DNA of 64,000 nt from Bacteroidota bacterium (GTDB taxonomy: Bacteria; Bacteroidota; Bacteroidia; 2-12-FULL-35-15). The stretch's first letter is position 1. Each line of letters opens with the position of its first letter. This document shows, piece after piece, positions 1 through 9,336 of this stretch. Under the pieces are notes generated by a model. It was given only the letters and a program-made list of their open reading frames with translations. It was not told the DNA's origin and did no database searches. The translations under genes were made by a program, and so were the position numbers. The stretch covers positions 1,054,001 through 1,118,000 of the forward strand of contig JADKIU010000001.1 in the NCBI GenBank assembly GCA_016722565.1, written 5' to 3'.

Positions 1-558
1 AGGGAATTGAGAGTTTACATCCGGACCTACATTGTCGATAAATACACGAATTGGATTTTTAACCATTTCTTTTCCCGTTAAACATTGACTGATATGAACA
101 TTTACATCGCCCATTACCAGTGCTAATTCTTCGCCCTTTAAAGTTTTTTGAAATGTTTGAAATGCTTTGATTGCTTTGTCCCAGTCCATATTTAGGTGGT
201 AAGCTTTCCCTAATAGGTAATGGATTTGAGGATCTACTTCAGGATTTAGTTGAAGTGCTTTTTCCAAATAGGGGATGGATTTTAGTTTGTAGTTCGAATA
301 CAAATAACACTTACCGATTTTGTAATTCAGTAATGCATTATTCGGATTGAATTTTTGAGCTGCCAAATAATATGGATCCAAGGCTTGTTTGTAGAATACG
401 GTTGCCATCGCAAAAAATTCATCTCCTTTTTCAAGGTTCCGTTTTGCTTCTTTCAATCCATCTTTATCATCCTTAAAGTTATCTTTGGTGAATTCAATAT
501 TTTGTGCAAAGGAAGTAGTTGAAAGTAATATTGAAAGTATGTATATCAGTTTTTTCAT
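1..558 (-). CDS. TPR protein, N-terminal part (PorE/OmpA-like family), truncated by window
   Basis: I read this partial gene directly on the minus strand; it starts at the ATG at 558 and runs off the left edge after 186 codons. It begins with a signal peptide (MKKLIYILSILLSTTSFAQ) followed by two or three TPR-like helical pairs, for example a YLEKALQLNPEVDPQIHYLL block around residues 98-120. The last visible residues, DNVGPDVNSQFP, resemble the entry into a PD40/WD40-like propeller in Bacteroidota proteins with the order TPR, PD40, OmpA, the architecture of T9SS protein PorE. The rest lies outside the window, so propeller and OmpA domains are inferred. It lies 44 bases downstream of the nine-TPR gene and is probably cotranscribed with it. 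Confidence 0.75.
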   Translation of the reverse strand, partial: MKKLIYILSILLSTTSFAQNIEFTKDNFKDDKDGLKEAKRNLEKGDEFFAMATVFYKQALDPYYLAAQKFNPNNALLNYKIGKCYLYSNYKLKSIPYLEKALQLNPEVDPQIHYLLGKAYHLNMDWDKAIKAFQTFQKTLKGEELALVMGDVNVHISQCLTGKEMVKNPIRVFIDNVGPDVNSQFP

Positions 559-602
559 GTGCAGTTTTTTTAATTTTTAATTTTAAAAAATTCGATTTAA
601 AA

Positions 603-1664
603 TTATTTACAATCGCCTGAATAATTTCTTGCTGTTTCTACTCCAAGCTCAGCAGCTTTTTTCCAGTCGGCACAAGCTCCTGCATTATCTCTTAGCATTT
701 CTTTTGCAATTCCTCGGTTGAGATAGGCATAACCATAGGAGGCATTGATCTGAATTGCTTTTGTACAATCTTCGATGCTGCCTTTGTAATCTTTCAATTT
801 ATACTTTGCATACGCACGATTATTTAGAGCAAATGCATAATCCGATTTAAGTTGAATGGCTTTTGAGAAATCGTCAATAGCACCTTGATAATCGCCATTG
901 TCTAATTTTGCACTTCCACGGTTATTGTAAGCTACATAATAATCTTTTTTAAGATTAATCGCTTCTGTATAATCGCTGATAGCGCCTTTGAAGTCGCCTT
1001 GTTTGCGTTTTGCACTTCCTAAATTATTATGAGTAAAAGCCATTTCGGAGTTGGCTACAAGTGCTTTGTTGTAGTCTGAAATTGCGCCTTTTAAATCATC
1101 CATCTGACGTTTTGCACTTCCTCTGTCGTTATACGCATAAGCATAATCTGGTTTGATGGTAATGGCTTTTGTGAAATCATCAATAGCGCCTTTGTAATCG
1201 GCATTTTCAAATTTTATCCCACCTCTGTAATAATAGGCTTGTGCATAGTCTGGTTTTATATCAACCGTTTTGGTGTAATCGGCAATGGCACCGTCTTTAT
1301 TACCGAGTGCATATTTGGATTGTGCGCGACTAAAATAACTATCTGCAGTTTGATTGATGGTTAATGCTTTGTCGAAGTCGGCAATGGCACCATTATAATC
1401 CTTCATTTCGAACTTCGTTGTTCCGCGGTTATAAATGGCTCTTTCAAAATCCGGCTTTAAAGCAATTGCTTGGTTGAAATCATTTAAAGCACCGCTGAAA
1501 TTTTTATTTGCAAAATTGGCAATGCCGCTATTGTAAAATTTTTCTGCATCTTGGGATCCATCGTCCAACACTTTTGCTTTTACGATACTATCCGTTTGAG
1601 CAGTTGCTATAGCTTGAATAGCCATAGCGCAAACGAAAGCCAGTAGTAGTTTTTTTACGTTCAT
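603..1664 (-). CDS. Secreted protein with nine tetratricopeptide repeats
   Basis: A 353-residue protein with a cleavable signal peptide (about residues 1-22, ending in AIATAQ) and then nearly uninterrupted 34-residue TPR units from about residue 41 to 345. Nine units can be counted, each with the GAI-D(F/Y)-KAI pattern and a conserved NRG/YYRG start. TPR arrays are protein-protein scaffolds; the signal peptide places this one in the periplasm or on the surface. A short Cys-containing tail (ACADWKKAAELG, final SGDCK) follows the last repeat and is common at the end of such repeat proteins. It precedes the truncated TPR gene in the same direction, so the two may act together at the envelope. 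The repeats are similar enough to recombine. The exact partner is unknown. Confidence 0.85.
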   Translation of the reverse strand: MNVKKLLLAFVCAMAIQAIATAQTDSIVKAKVLDDGSQDAEKFYNSGIANFANKNFSGALNDFNQAIALKPDFERAIYNRGTTKFEMKDYNGAIADFDKALTINQTADSYFSRAQSKYALGNKDGAIADYTKTVDIKPDYAQAYYYRGGIKFENADYKGAIDDFTKAITIKPDYAYAYNDRGSAKRQMDDLKGAISDYNKALVANSEMAFTHNNLGSAKRKQGDFKGAISDYTEAINLKKDYYVAYNNRGSAKLDNGDYQGAIDDFSKAIQLKSDYAFALNNRAYAKYKLKDYKGSIEDCTKAIQINASYGYAYLNRGIAKEMLRDNAGACADWKKAAELGVETARNYSGDCK

Positions 1665-1877
1665 TGTTTTATCATTTTAGATAGCATAAATATAGCAAGT
1701 TTTTTCAATATTAAAAAAGGTTGGTTTTTTTTCAAAAATTGTAAGTGTAAACGATGTAAATAATCGTAACAAAAGCTTAAGTTTACAGATAAATGAATAG
1801 GAAAAGCTGTTTTTGGAAGTTTTTGCCGTTCGTCAAATAATTCCGTCAGGGATTGTAATATTTAATATCATTGTAGT

Positions 1878-3710
1878 ATGAAAAAAATTAGTTTTAGCAG
1901 CCTTATTATCCTCTCCGTCCTTCTTGCGTGCAATCCTGTTCAGCAAGATCCGGCAGATAAGAAAGAATATACATCTGAAGAAATTGCTTTGGAAAGTAAG
2001 AAAGTGAATGCGTTTTTTGATCGCGTTTTTGATGCAAGAATTGATCGTGATCCGATGCAGCAATCTTTTTTTGGCATTAAAAAGGATTATGATAAATGGC
2101 CGGATATTAGTGAAAGTAATGTTGCTAGCGAATTAGAGATTACGAAATCCAATTTGGATTCGCTGCATGCAAATTTTAAACTAGAAGCACTGGATGAGCA
2201 AACTCAAATCAGTTATCGCTTGTTTGAAAAAGCTTGTAAAGATGCGGTAGAAAATTATCAATGGCATTTGTATGATTATCCCGTAACCCAGATGGGAGGC
2301 TTGCATGCAGATGTTCCTACTTTTTTAATTAATGTGCATGCTGTCACGTCTACTGCAGACGCAGAAGCATACATTTCCCGTTTAAATGGAATGAGTCGAT
2401 TGTTTGATCAATTGATTGAAAATTTAAAGTTGCGAGAAGCAAAAAGTATTATTCCTCCCAAATTTGTTTTTCCTTATGTATTAAATGATTGCAAAAACAT
2501 GACGACCGGTCAGCCTTATGATAAAGCAGGAACGGTGAATCCATTGTTGGAAGATTTTATGAATAAGGTGAATGCCTTGGATTGTAAAGGTGAAGAGAAG
2601 TTAGCCTTAATCGAAAAATGTACGGAAGCGCTAAGGTCGTCTGTAAAACCGGCTTATGAAAAATTGGTTGCTTATTGGGTAGAATTAGAGAAAAAGTCGA
2701 CTACAGATGATGGTATCTGGAAGGTTCCTAGTGGAGATGCGTATTATGATTTTGCATTGAAGCAAACCACCACCACCAATTTAACTGCCGATGAAATACA
2801 TGAAATCGGTTTAAAAGAGGTAGCTCGAATTCACGAGGAAATGAAAGTGATTATGAAAAAGGTGAATTTTAAAAGCAATAATTTGCAAGCCTTTTTTGAT
2901 TTTATGCGCGAGGATAAACAGTTTTATTATGCGAATGATGCTGCAGGAAAAGAAGCATATCGCGTAAAAGCGGTGAAAATTATTGATGATATGAAATTGG
3001 AGTTGGACAAACTATTTAAGACAAAACCGAAAGCAGATATTGTAGTTAAACCTGTAGAAGCGTTTCGTGAAAAATCAGCTGGTGGCGCGTTCTACGAAGA
3101 TCCGGCAATAGATGGTTCACGCCCTGGCAGGTATTATATCAATTTGTACAACATGGCCGACCAAGCAATTTATCAAATGGAAGCATTGGCTTATCATGAA
3201 GGAATTCCAGGGCATCACATGCAAATTGCAATTGCACAAGAACTAAAAGGAATTCCGAAATTTAGGATGCATGGTGGAAACACCGCTTACATCGAAGGGT
3301 GGGCATTGTATTCAGAATTAGTTCCGAAAGAAATCGGCTTTTACCAAGATCCATATTCGGATTTCGGACGATTGGCGATGGAGCTATTTCGTGCAGCTCG
3401 TTTGGTAGTTGATACCGGAATTCACCGTAAAAAATGGTCGCGTGAGCAAGCATTGGCCTATTTTAAAGAAAACACCCCGAATCCAGAAGGAGATAATAAA
3501 AAAGAGATTGAACGCTATATTGTATGGCCTTCTCAGGCGACAGGATATAAGATTGGGATGAACAAAATTTTAGAATTGCGTGAAAATGCCAAGAAAAAAT
3601 TAGGAAATAAGTTTGACATTCGTGAATTTCACGATGTCGTTTTAACATCCGGTCCTGTTCCGATGGATGTGTTGGAAGAAATGGTGAATAATTGGGTGGC
3701 GAAAAAATAG
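1878..3710 (+). CDS. DUF885 family metallopeptidase-like lipoprotein
   Basis: A 610-residue protein with a lipoprotein signal peptide: the lipobox LLAC puts the acylated Cys at position 18. The body matches DUF885, a widespread family related to zinc peptidases. The diagnostic HEGIPGHH motif is at residues 440-447, so an HExxxH-like metal site is intact, and an EGWALYSE segment follows about 30 residues later, as expected. Length is typical for the family. Substrate is unknown; peptide hydrolysis in the periplasm is an inference from the motif. The gene is divergent from the TPR gene and followed by an M42 aminopeptidase 77 bases downstream in the same direction, suggesting a small peptide-degradation unit. 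A TATCATTG sequence (one mismatch to TAnnTTTG) ends four bases before the ATG. Confidence 0.88.
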   Translation: MKKISFSSLIILSVLLACNPVQQDPADKKEYTSEEIALESKKVNAFFDRVFDARIDRDPMQQSFFGIKKDYDKWPDISESNVASELEITKSNLDSLHANFKLEALDEQTQISYRLFEKACKDAVENYQWHLYDYPVTQMGGLHADVPTFLINVHAVTSTADAEAYISRLNGMSRLFDQLIENLKLREAKSIIPPKFVFPYVLNDCKNMTTGQPYDKAGTVNPLLEDFMNKVNALDCKGEEKLALIEKCTEALRSSVKPAYEKLVAYWVELEKKSTTDDGIWKVPSGDAYYDFALKQTTTTNLTADEIHEIGLKEVARIHEEMKVIMKKVNFKSNNLQAFFDFMREDKQFYYANDAAGKEAYRVKAVKIIDDMKLELDKLFKTKPKADIVVKPVEAFREKSAGGAFYEDPAIDGSRPGRYYINLYNMADQAIYQMEALAYHEGIPGHHMQIAIAQELKGIPKFRMHGGNTAYIEGWALYSELVPKEIGFYQDPYSDFGRLAMELFRAARLVVDTGIHRKKWSREQALAYFKENTPNPEGDNKKEIERYIVWPSQATGYKIGMNKILELRENAKKKLGNKFDIREFHDVVLTSGPVPMDVLEEMVNNWVAKK

Positions 3711-3787
3711 AATACATGTACGTTTCTGCTACAGTGCAGAACTCACATTAACGGCAAGATACTTACAGAGAAAATAAACAAAATAAA

Positions 3788-4906
3788 ATGGCAAAAAAAA
3801 CATCTCCTAAATCAAAAGCATCCAAATCGATTTTAAATACAAAGTCGCTAGATTTTTTAAAAGCATATTTAAATAATGCTTCACCGACTGGTTTTGAAAG
3901 TGAAGGACAAAAATTGTGGTTAGATTATATCAAGCCATATACCGATGATTATTTTACCGATAATTATGGAACAGCCGTTGCTGTGATTAATCCAAAAGCA
4001 ACATTCAGAGTGGTGATTGAAGCACATGCCGATGAAATATCTTGGTTTGTACATTATATAACAAATGATGGTTTTATCTATCTAAGAAGAAATGGTGGCA
4101 GCGACCATATGATTGCTCCTTCTAAACGTGTGAATATTCATACAGATAAAGGAATTGTGAAAGCAGTTTTCGGTTGGCCGGCTATTCATGTGCGTGACGC
4201 AGCCCGTGAAGAAGCTCCTTCCTTAAAAAATATTTTCTTGGACTGTGGATGTGCTACAAAAAAAGAAGTGGAAGCTTTGGGTGTGCATGTTGGTTGTGTG
4301 GTGACCTATGAAGATGAGTTTATGGTTCTAAACGATACGTATTATGTTGGTCGTGCTTTGGATAACCGAGTAGGCGGTTTTATGATTGCAGAAGTTGCTC
4401 GTTTGTTGAAAGAAAGTAAAACGAAATTACCTTTCGGATTGTATTTTACAAATTCAGTGCAGGAAGAAGTCGGATTACGTGGTGCGGAAATGATTACTCA
4501 TACCATTAAACCGAATGTGGCCATCATTACAGATGTTTGTCATGATACCCAATCACCAATGATGAATAAAATATCCAGTGGAGATTTGGCTTGTGGAAAA
4601 GGACCTGTTTTAACTTACGGACCGGCAGTACAAAATAATTTGTTGAAATTGATTTTAGATGCAGCAACGAAAAAGAAAATTCCTTTCCAACGTGCCGCTG
4701 TTTCTAGAGCCACAGGAACAGATACAGATGCTTTTGCTTATTCTGTTGGCGGTGTTCCTTCTGCATTGATTTCATTGCCTTTGCGTTATATGCATACAAC
4801 CGTTGAAAGTGTGCATAAACACGATGTGGAAAATGTAATTAAATTAATTTTTGAATCCTTGAAATCAATCAAAAATAATCACGATTTCAAATACAATAAA
4901 AAATAA
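3788..4906 (+). CDS. M42 family metallopeptidase (glutamyl/leucyl aminopeptidase type)
   Basis: A 372-residue cytoplasmic enzyme of the M42 family (FrvX/PepA type), which forms large tetrahedral complexes that remove N-terminal residues from peptides. The two-metal ligand set is visible: H80 in EAHADE, D192 in RALDNRVGG, E226-E227 in QEEVG (catalytic base and ligand), D249 in ITDVCHD and H336 in YMHTTVE. The N-terminal KKTSPKSKASKS stretch is a lysine/serine-rich extension with no obvious role. There is no signal peptide, in contrast to the upstream DUF885 lipoprotein. A strong intrinsic terminator starts three bases after the stop. Assignment to M42 is firm; aminopeptidase specificity cannot be read. 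Confidence 0.92.
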   Translation: MAKKTSPKSKASKSILNTKSLDFLKAYLNNASPTGFESEGQKLWLDYIKPYTDDYFTDNYGTAVAVINPKATFRVVIEAHADEISWFVHYITNDGFIYLRRNGGSDHMIAPSKRVNIHTDKGIVKAVFGWPAIHVRDAAREEAPSLKNIFLDCGCATKKEVEALGVHVGCVVTYEDEFMVLNDTYYVGRALDNRVGGFMIAEVARLLKESKTKLPFGLYFTNSVQEEVGLRGAEMITHTIKPNVAIITDVCHDTQSPMMNKISSGDLACGKGPVLTYGPAVQNNLLKLILDAATKKKIPFQRAAVSRATGTDTDAFAYSVGGVPSALISLPLRYMHTTVESVHKHDVENVIKLIFESLKSIKNNHDFKYNKK

Positions 4907-4908
4907 TG

Positions 4909-4928
4909 AAAGGGCGCAAGCCCTTTTT
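4909..4928 (+). terminator. Intrinsic terminator after the M42 peptidase gene
   Basis: A seven-base-pair stem AAAGGGC / GCCCTTT with a GCAA tetraloop is followed directly by further T residues. Confidence 0.9.
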
Positions 4929-4992
4929 ATGTTGTCCATTTTTGGAACTTTATAAATCTTTTCTCGTAAGAGAAAACCGTTAAATTGTCTAC

Positions 4993-5865
4993 ATGAATAA
5001 TAAAACTTCCTTGTATTTATTCTTATTACCTGTTCTATCATTGCTTATTTCTTGTGGCAACGATTCAAATATTCCGGAAGGAATAACCAACTCTAACGAT
5101 TCTATTGCTTTAAAACAAACAATATCTCCTTCTGTTGTAGCGCCTAATTACGAAATGGTGATCAGTGATATTCCATTTCCGTTTGAAATACTGGATAATT
5201 TATATTCTAAGAATGTCCCTTTTAATAAAAAGGCCATGAACGATATTGAAAATATTGAGAATTGTAATTTGTATAATTCCAAAGCAATGAATTTAGGTAT
5301 CTATGGTGCAGATTTGGCGTATGCTGTTACTTATGAGGACTTTCAGTCGATTGGGGCATATGTGAAAACAATAAAACGTTTGGCCGATGAATTAAATATT
5401 CCTTATGCTTTTGATCAGACCATGATGGATAAATATTCTAAATTCAAGGACAATAAAGATTCTCTCACAAAAGTCGTTTACGATTCGTACAATCAGGTTG
5501 ATAAATCCTTAAAGAATGATGAGCGTGTTGGAATGGCTGCTTTGGTTGCTACCGGAAGCTGGTTGGAGGGTTTGTATATTTCTACTAAAACGTTTATTGA
5601 TGCTCCTAAAACAAAGGATAATGCTTCTTTGTACAAAGTTATATATGAGCAAAAGCAAAGCTTGAAGATTGTAATAAAGTTGTTAGATGAGTATAAAAGG
5701 GATGCTTATGTTTCAGAAGTTATCGAAGAGTTGAATGGAATCACTTCTGAATACAATAACATTACTTCCGATGTTACGATGAATGAAAAGCAGCTAATTA
5801 CACTTCGGACTAAGATTGAGGCACTCCGCAACAAGATTGTAGAAGGTGTTGTAATTACTTTTTAA
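4993..5865 (+). CDS. Lipoprotein of an uncharacterised Bacteroidota family
   Basis: A 290-residue protein with a lipoprotein signal peptide (LLISC, Cys 21). I cannot assign a characterised family. It is clearly paralogous to the lipoprotein at 25060-25956: both share NLGIYGADL, a KxLADEL block, NKDS, and a WLExLY block in the same order and spacing, and similar overall length. The body is predicted to be largely alpha-helical, with no transmembrane segment after the signal. It ends in a convergent 11-base overlap with the next gene on the minus strand. The presence of two divergent copies in one window suggests a conserved envelope function, but none can be named. Confidence 0.8.
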   Translation: MNNKTSLYLFLLPVLSLLISCGNDSNIPEGITNSNDSIALKQTISPSVVAPNYEMVISDIPFPFEILDNLYSKNVPFNKKAMNDIENIENCNLYNSKAMNLGIYGADLAYAVTYEDFQSIGAYVKTIKRLADELNIPYAFDQTMMDKYSKFKDNKDSLTKVVYDSYNQVDKSLKNDERVGMAALVATGSWLEGLYISTKTFIDAPKTKDNASLYKVIYEQKQSLKIVIKLLDEYKRDAYVSEVIEELNGITSEYNNITSDVTMNEKQLITLRTKIEALRNKIVEGVVITF

Positions 5866-6652
5866 TTCCCATTAAAAAAGAATTTAGTTCTTCCAGTTCG
5901 TCTGTATTGATTAAGTCCACGCCACAATTCAGTAATTCGTTCCAAACATTTTTATTTTCGGGTGAAGCCCATAATCGAACCAGTTTTCCTTGCTGGTGCG
6001 CTTGATTTACAAGCGCTGTCAATTTTTCCTTTTCTGCTTTCGGAATTTCTCCTTTTCCTTTCCAACTCAATACATTCGAATATTTTGTACTCACCATGAA
6101 ACATTGTGTGGAATCTAATGTGCTTTCTAAATTCATTAAACTCAAATCGATAAAATAATTTCTGGAAGTATCTTTCTGAACTGAAAAATAGGGTACATGT
6201 CCGGTTATCACAACAGTAACAGCATTTAAGCTGATTTTTCCATTTTTAAACGTGCTTAAAATGGATTTGTATTTTTCTAAATATTTTTTTAATGCAAGGT
6301 GTGTTTTATATCCATCGGTTTTTACATCGATGAGCAGAAGAATCGATTCGGTACAATTTTTATAAACATGCCCATTGTTTTTCTGACAACTATCCAGTAA
6401 TGGTTTTAAGTAAAGGCTTTCTAAGGTTTTATGCTTTTTAAAAATAGGACGGGTATGTGAAACAATTAATTCATTGTCGACTAAAAAAATATCCGCTTCA
6501 ATGCTTGCAAATTTATGTCGCAATGCATCCGACAAGGGATGCTGGTGTTTATAATCATTATGCGCATGTGCATTTTTTAGGATACAATCTTGCGCAATAA
6601 CAATATTTGCCGAAAGAAGAAGGAAAATGATTGCCGTTTGCCTGATTAGCAT
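5855..6652 (-). CDS. PI-PLC/glycerophosphodiesterase-like (Aim6-type) secreted protein
   Basis: A 265-residue protein with a signal peptide (ending NIVIAQ) followed by NAHAHNDYKHQHPL, the typical opening of the Aim6-like branch of the GDPD/PI-PLC TIM-barrel superfamily. An IEADIFL segment near residue 52 would supply the metal-binding acidic residues and VSHTRP the second active-site histidine. The C-terminal VDLINTDELEELNSF matches the barrel-closing strand of glycerophosphodiesterases. The likely reaction is phosphodiester hydrolysis in the periplasm; the substrate is not readable. The 3' end overlaps the convergent lipoprotein gene by 11 bases. Confidence 0.82.
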   Translation of the reverse strand: MLIRQTAIIFLLLSANIVIAQDCILKNAHAHNDYKHQHPLSDALRHKFASIEADIFLVDNELIVSHTRPIFKKHKTLESLYLKPLLDSCQKNNGHVYKNCTESILLLIDVKTDGYKTHLALKKYLEKYKSILSTFKNGKISLNAVTVVITGHVPYFSVQKDTSRNYFIDLSLMNLESTLDSTQCFMVSTKYSNVLSWKGKGEIPKAEKEKLTALVNQAHQQGKLVRLWASPENKNVWNELLNCGVDLINTDELEELNSFLMGIKK

Positions 6653-6748
6653 CTTTGTTTAAATATGATTGATATTACCTCCTAAAAATGATGAAATTTT
6701 GTTTTAAATTACTATTTTAGTGAAAATTTATTAAAATTATTTCAGAGG

Positions 6749-8284
6749 ATGGCAATCATAGGGTCGGTCATAAAGCGGTCGTTTGAAATTAGAGAACGCT
6801 TACCCAAAATCCGAAAAAAGGACGGGTATAAGCAACAAACGAAGGTCTTAAAAAAATTACTCGCAAAAGCAGAGTTTACTGCTTTTGGTGAACATTATAA
6901 TTTCTCGAAAATATTAGGAGCGGATGATGTGATTACGGCCTTTCAAAATACCGTTAAAACACACGACTATAACTCCATGTTCAAGAATTGGTGGTATCGT
7001 GCTAAGGAAGGTGAGCCCAACGTCTGTTGGCCGAACAAAATAAAATATTTTGCCCTTAGCTCCGGCACTTCTGAATCCTCCAGCAAATATATTCCTGTTA
7101 CTACGGATATGCTGAAAGTGATTCAAAAGGTAAGCCTTCGACAAATGATTTCGCAAGTGCATCTAGGTTTACCAAAGGAACATTTTGAACGTGGTGTTTT
7201 GATGGTGGGTGGCAGCACCGATTTGAAATACAATGGTATCTATTATGAAGGAGATTTGAGCGGTATTACTACCAGCACCATTCCTTTTTATGTGCAAGGG
7301 TACAATAAACCCGGTAAACGCATTGCACGTGAACGCAATTGGGAATCGAAATTAGAAGAGATTGCAAAGAATGCAAAAGACTGGGACATCGGCATTGTTT
7401 GCGGTGTTCCTGCTTGGATTCAGATTTTGTTTGAAAAAATTATTGCCGATTACAATGTGGAAACCATTCACGATGTTTGGCCCAATTTAAATGTATACAT
7501 CCACGGTGGTGTTTCCTTCGCTCCCTACAAAAAAGGTTTTGAAAAGTTATTGGCTCGTCCGATTGTCTACATGGATACCTATTTGGCTTCTGAAGGGTAT
7601 ATCGCTTTTCAAACACGACAAGAATCGGAATCGATGAAGATGATGTTGGATAATGGGTTGTTCTATGAGTTTGTTCCTTTTAATGAAAAGAATTTTGATG
7701 AGGACAGCAATATTGTGGAAAATCCGGAGACATTGCACATTGATCAAGTGAAAGAAGGAGTGGAGTATGCGCTTTTGATTACGACTTGTTCCGGTGCGTG
7801 GCGATATTTGATTGGGGATGTGGTGAAATTTACTTCTCTTGAAAAAGATGAAATCATTATTACCGGTCGTACCAAACATTTTTTGAGTTTGTGTGGCGAG
7901 CATCTTTCACAAGACAATATGAACCGTGCGATTGAATTGGTGTCTGCTGAATTAAACATCGACATCAAAGAATTTACTGTTGCCGGAATTAATTATGATA
8001 CCATGTTTGCACACCATTGGTTTATTGGTACAGATGATGCTGTTGACGCAAAAGTATTGCGCAATCGAATTGATGAAACACTAAAAGAGTTGAATGACGA
8101 TTATAAAGTTGAAAGAATTGCCGCTTTAAAAGATGTTATTGTGGACGTGTTTCCTAGCAGTGTGTTTTACGATTATATGAAAACGAAAGGTAAGTTGGGT
8201 TCGTCAAATAAATTTCCGCGTGTATTAAAAAAGAACCAACAGTTGGATTGGGAATCATATTTAAAGATAAGAAATAAGGAATGA
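6749..8284 (+). CDS. GH3-family acyl-acid amido synthetase-like protein
   Basis: A 511-residue member of the GH3 family, known in plants for conjugating amino acids to jasmonate or auxin through an acyl-adenylate. The ATP-binding motif 1 is visible as ALSSGTSESSSKYIP (about residues 100-114); a YLASEGYIAFQ segment (about 278-288) corresponds to motif 2, and WRYLIGDVVKF (about 350-360) to motif 3. Bacterial members are common in Bacteroidota but their acyl substrate is unknown. The 3' end overlaps the start of a LysE-type exporter gene by four bases (ATGA), indicating translational coupling, which is notable because GH3 enzymes use amino acids and LysE exports them. Length is normal for bacterial GH3 proteins. 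Confidence 0.9.
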   Translation: MAIIGSVIKRSFEIRERLPKIRKKDGYKQQTKVLKKLLAKAEFTAFGEHYNFSKILGADDVITAFQNTVKTHDYNSMFKNWWYRAKEGEPNVCWPNKIKYFALSSGTSESSSKYIPVTTDMLKVIQKVSLRQMISQVHLGLPKEHFERGVLMVGGSTDLKYNGIYYEGDLSGITTSTIPFYVQGYNKPGKRIARERNWESKLEEIAKNAKDWDIGIVCGVPAWIQILFEKIIADYNVETIHDVWPNLNVYIHGGVSFAPYKKGFEKLLARPIVYMDTYLASEGYIAFQTRQESESMKMMLDNGLFYEFVPFNEKNFDEDSNIVENPETLHIDQVKEGVEYALLITTCSGAWRYLIGDVVKFTSLEKDEIIITGRTKHFLSLCGEHLSQDNMNRAIELVSAELNIDIKEFTVAGINYDTMFAHHWFIGTDDAVDAKVLRNRIDETLKELNDDYKVERIAALKDVIVDVFPSSVFYDYMKTKGKLGSSNKFPRVLKKNQQLDWESYLKIRNKE

Positions 8285-8898
8285 TTTTTAAGGCCATTTT
8301 TTCGGGATTAACACTCGGACTAGCGCTTGCATTGTCGCTGGGGCCATCCTTTTTTGCATTGATACAAACCAGTACCAAACGCGGTTTCCGACCGGCATTT
8401 TGGCTGGCATTTGGTATTTTTTTAAGTGATATTCTTTGTGTGTTTTTGGCTTATTTTGGTGTTGCTCAGTTTTTAGATAGCCCACAAAATAAAATTTATG
8501 TTGGATTGATTGGTGGAACTGTGCTGGTGATGTTTGGCTTTTTTAGTGTGTTTCAGCGAAAAAAAGTAGAAAGTGGAAATGTGGAAGTGAAAGCGGTGAG
8601 CATGCCCATTTATGTTACTAAAGGCTTTTTTCTAAACTTGCTGAATCCGGTGGTGATTGGCTTGTGGATGGCTTGTGTGGTAACTGTGAGTTCAAATAAA
8701 GACTATACCTTCATTCACATTTTACTGTTCTTTCTTGTTTCCTTAACCACTGTATTTCTTACGGATGTGTTAAAGGCTTATTCAGCAAATAAAATTAGTC
8801 GTTTTTTGAGTGAAAAGGTATTGCGAATTATTAGCATTATTGCCGGCATCATCTTAATGATTTCCGGAGTTATCATGATTTATAAAGTGTTTGCTTAA
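8281..8898 (+). CDS. LysE/RhtB-family amino acid exporter
   Basis: A 205-residue inner-membrane protein with six hydrophobic segments. The N-terminus has the family hallmark GLALALSLGPSFFALIQT, in which the GPxxxxxxxxxxxxG-type signature of LysE/RhtB proteins begins, followed by GFRPAFWLAFGIFLSD and the FLLNLLNPxxxxxW-like segment FFLNLLNPVVIGLW at about residues 117-130. The family exports amino acids or derivatives by proton exchange. The ATG overlaps the GH3 stop (ATGA), so expression is coupled to the synthetase. The substrate is not readable; an amino acid or amino-acid conjugate is a reasonable guess from context. Confidence 0.88.
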   Translation: MIFKAIFSGLTLGLALALSLGPSFFALIQTSTKRGFRPAFWLAFGIFLSDILCVFLAYFGVAQFLDSPQNKIYVGLIGGTVLVMFGFFSVFQRKKVESGNVEVKAVSMPIYVTKGFFLNLLNPVVIGLWMACVVTVSSNKDYTFIHILLFFLVSLTTVFLTDVLKAYSANKISRFLSEKVLRIISIIAGIILMISGVIMIYKVFA

Positions 8899-8900
8899 AA

Positions 8901-9314
8901 CTACTTCTCTAAAATCGTTTTAATATTCGGTTTAAAATACAAGTTGCTCTTTAATATTTTTCCATCTTCTCTGAAAATCGGTTGTCCGTTTTCATCCAAC
9001 TTACTCATATTGCTGCGTTGAATTTCATCAAACACTTCTTCGATTTTGTGTTGTAATCCATGACGTAAAATGGTTCCGAATAAAATGTATAACTGATCAC
9101 CCAATGCATCAGCAATCTCCACCAAATCGCCATTTTTACAAGCTTCCAGGTATTCTTCGTTTTCCTCTTTGATGAGATTGTAACGTAACATGTATTCATT
9201 TTCTCCTACTTCAGCAGTAGGTGTATATCTGTTGCCGATTTTAAAAGTATCGTGAAAAATTTCTACGTATTTGATTTTGTGAATCAACGTTCCTGTGCTT
9301 TCTGATGTTTCCAT
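8901..9314 (-). CDS. MazG/HisE-like nucleoside triphosphate pyrophosphohydrolase
   Basis: A protein of about 137 residues counted from METSESTG. The all-alpha NTP-pyrophosphohydrolase fold is indicated by EENEEYLEA followed by DLVEIADALGDQLYILFG, the EExxE...ExxD metal-binding pattern of MazG/HisE-like enzymes, which hydrolyse (deoxy)nucleoside triphosphates to monophosphate and pyrophosphate. The C-terminal half (SNMSKLDENGQPIFREDGKI) is the extension typical of phage- and Bacteroidota-type members. An upstream in-frame start at 9374 would overlap the preceding OmpH-like gene by 38 bases and adds a low-complexity lysine-rich tail, so I prefer the ATG at 9314. It lies directly downstream of the chaperone gene on the same strand, and its stop is two bases from the convergent LysE stop. 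Confidence 0.85.
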   Translation of the reverse strand: METSESTGTLIHKIKYVEIFHDTFKIGNRYTPTAEVGENEYMLRYNLIKEENEEYLEACKNGDLVEIADALGDQLYILFGTILRHGLQHKIEEVFDEIQRSNMSKLDENGQPIFREDGKILKSNLYFKPNIKTILEK

Positions 9315-9336
9315 TTTCTTAAAATCGATTGTGTTC

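Noticed and set aside
603..1664. DNA-level tandem array in the TPR gene
   Set aside because: The 102-base periodicity reflects nine 34-residue protein repeats that differ in sequence, and no separate DNA element is needed.
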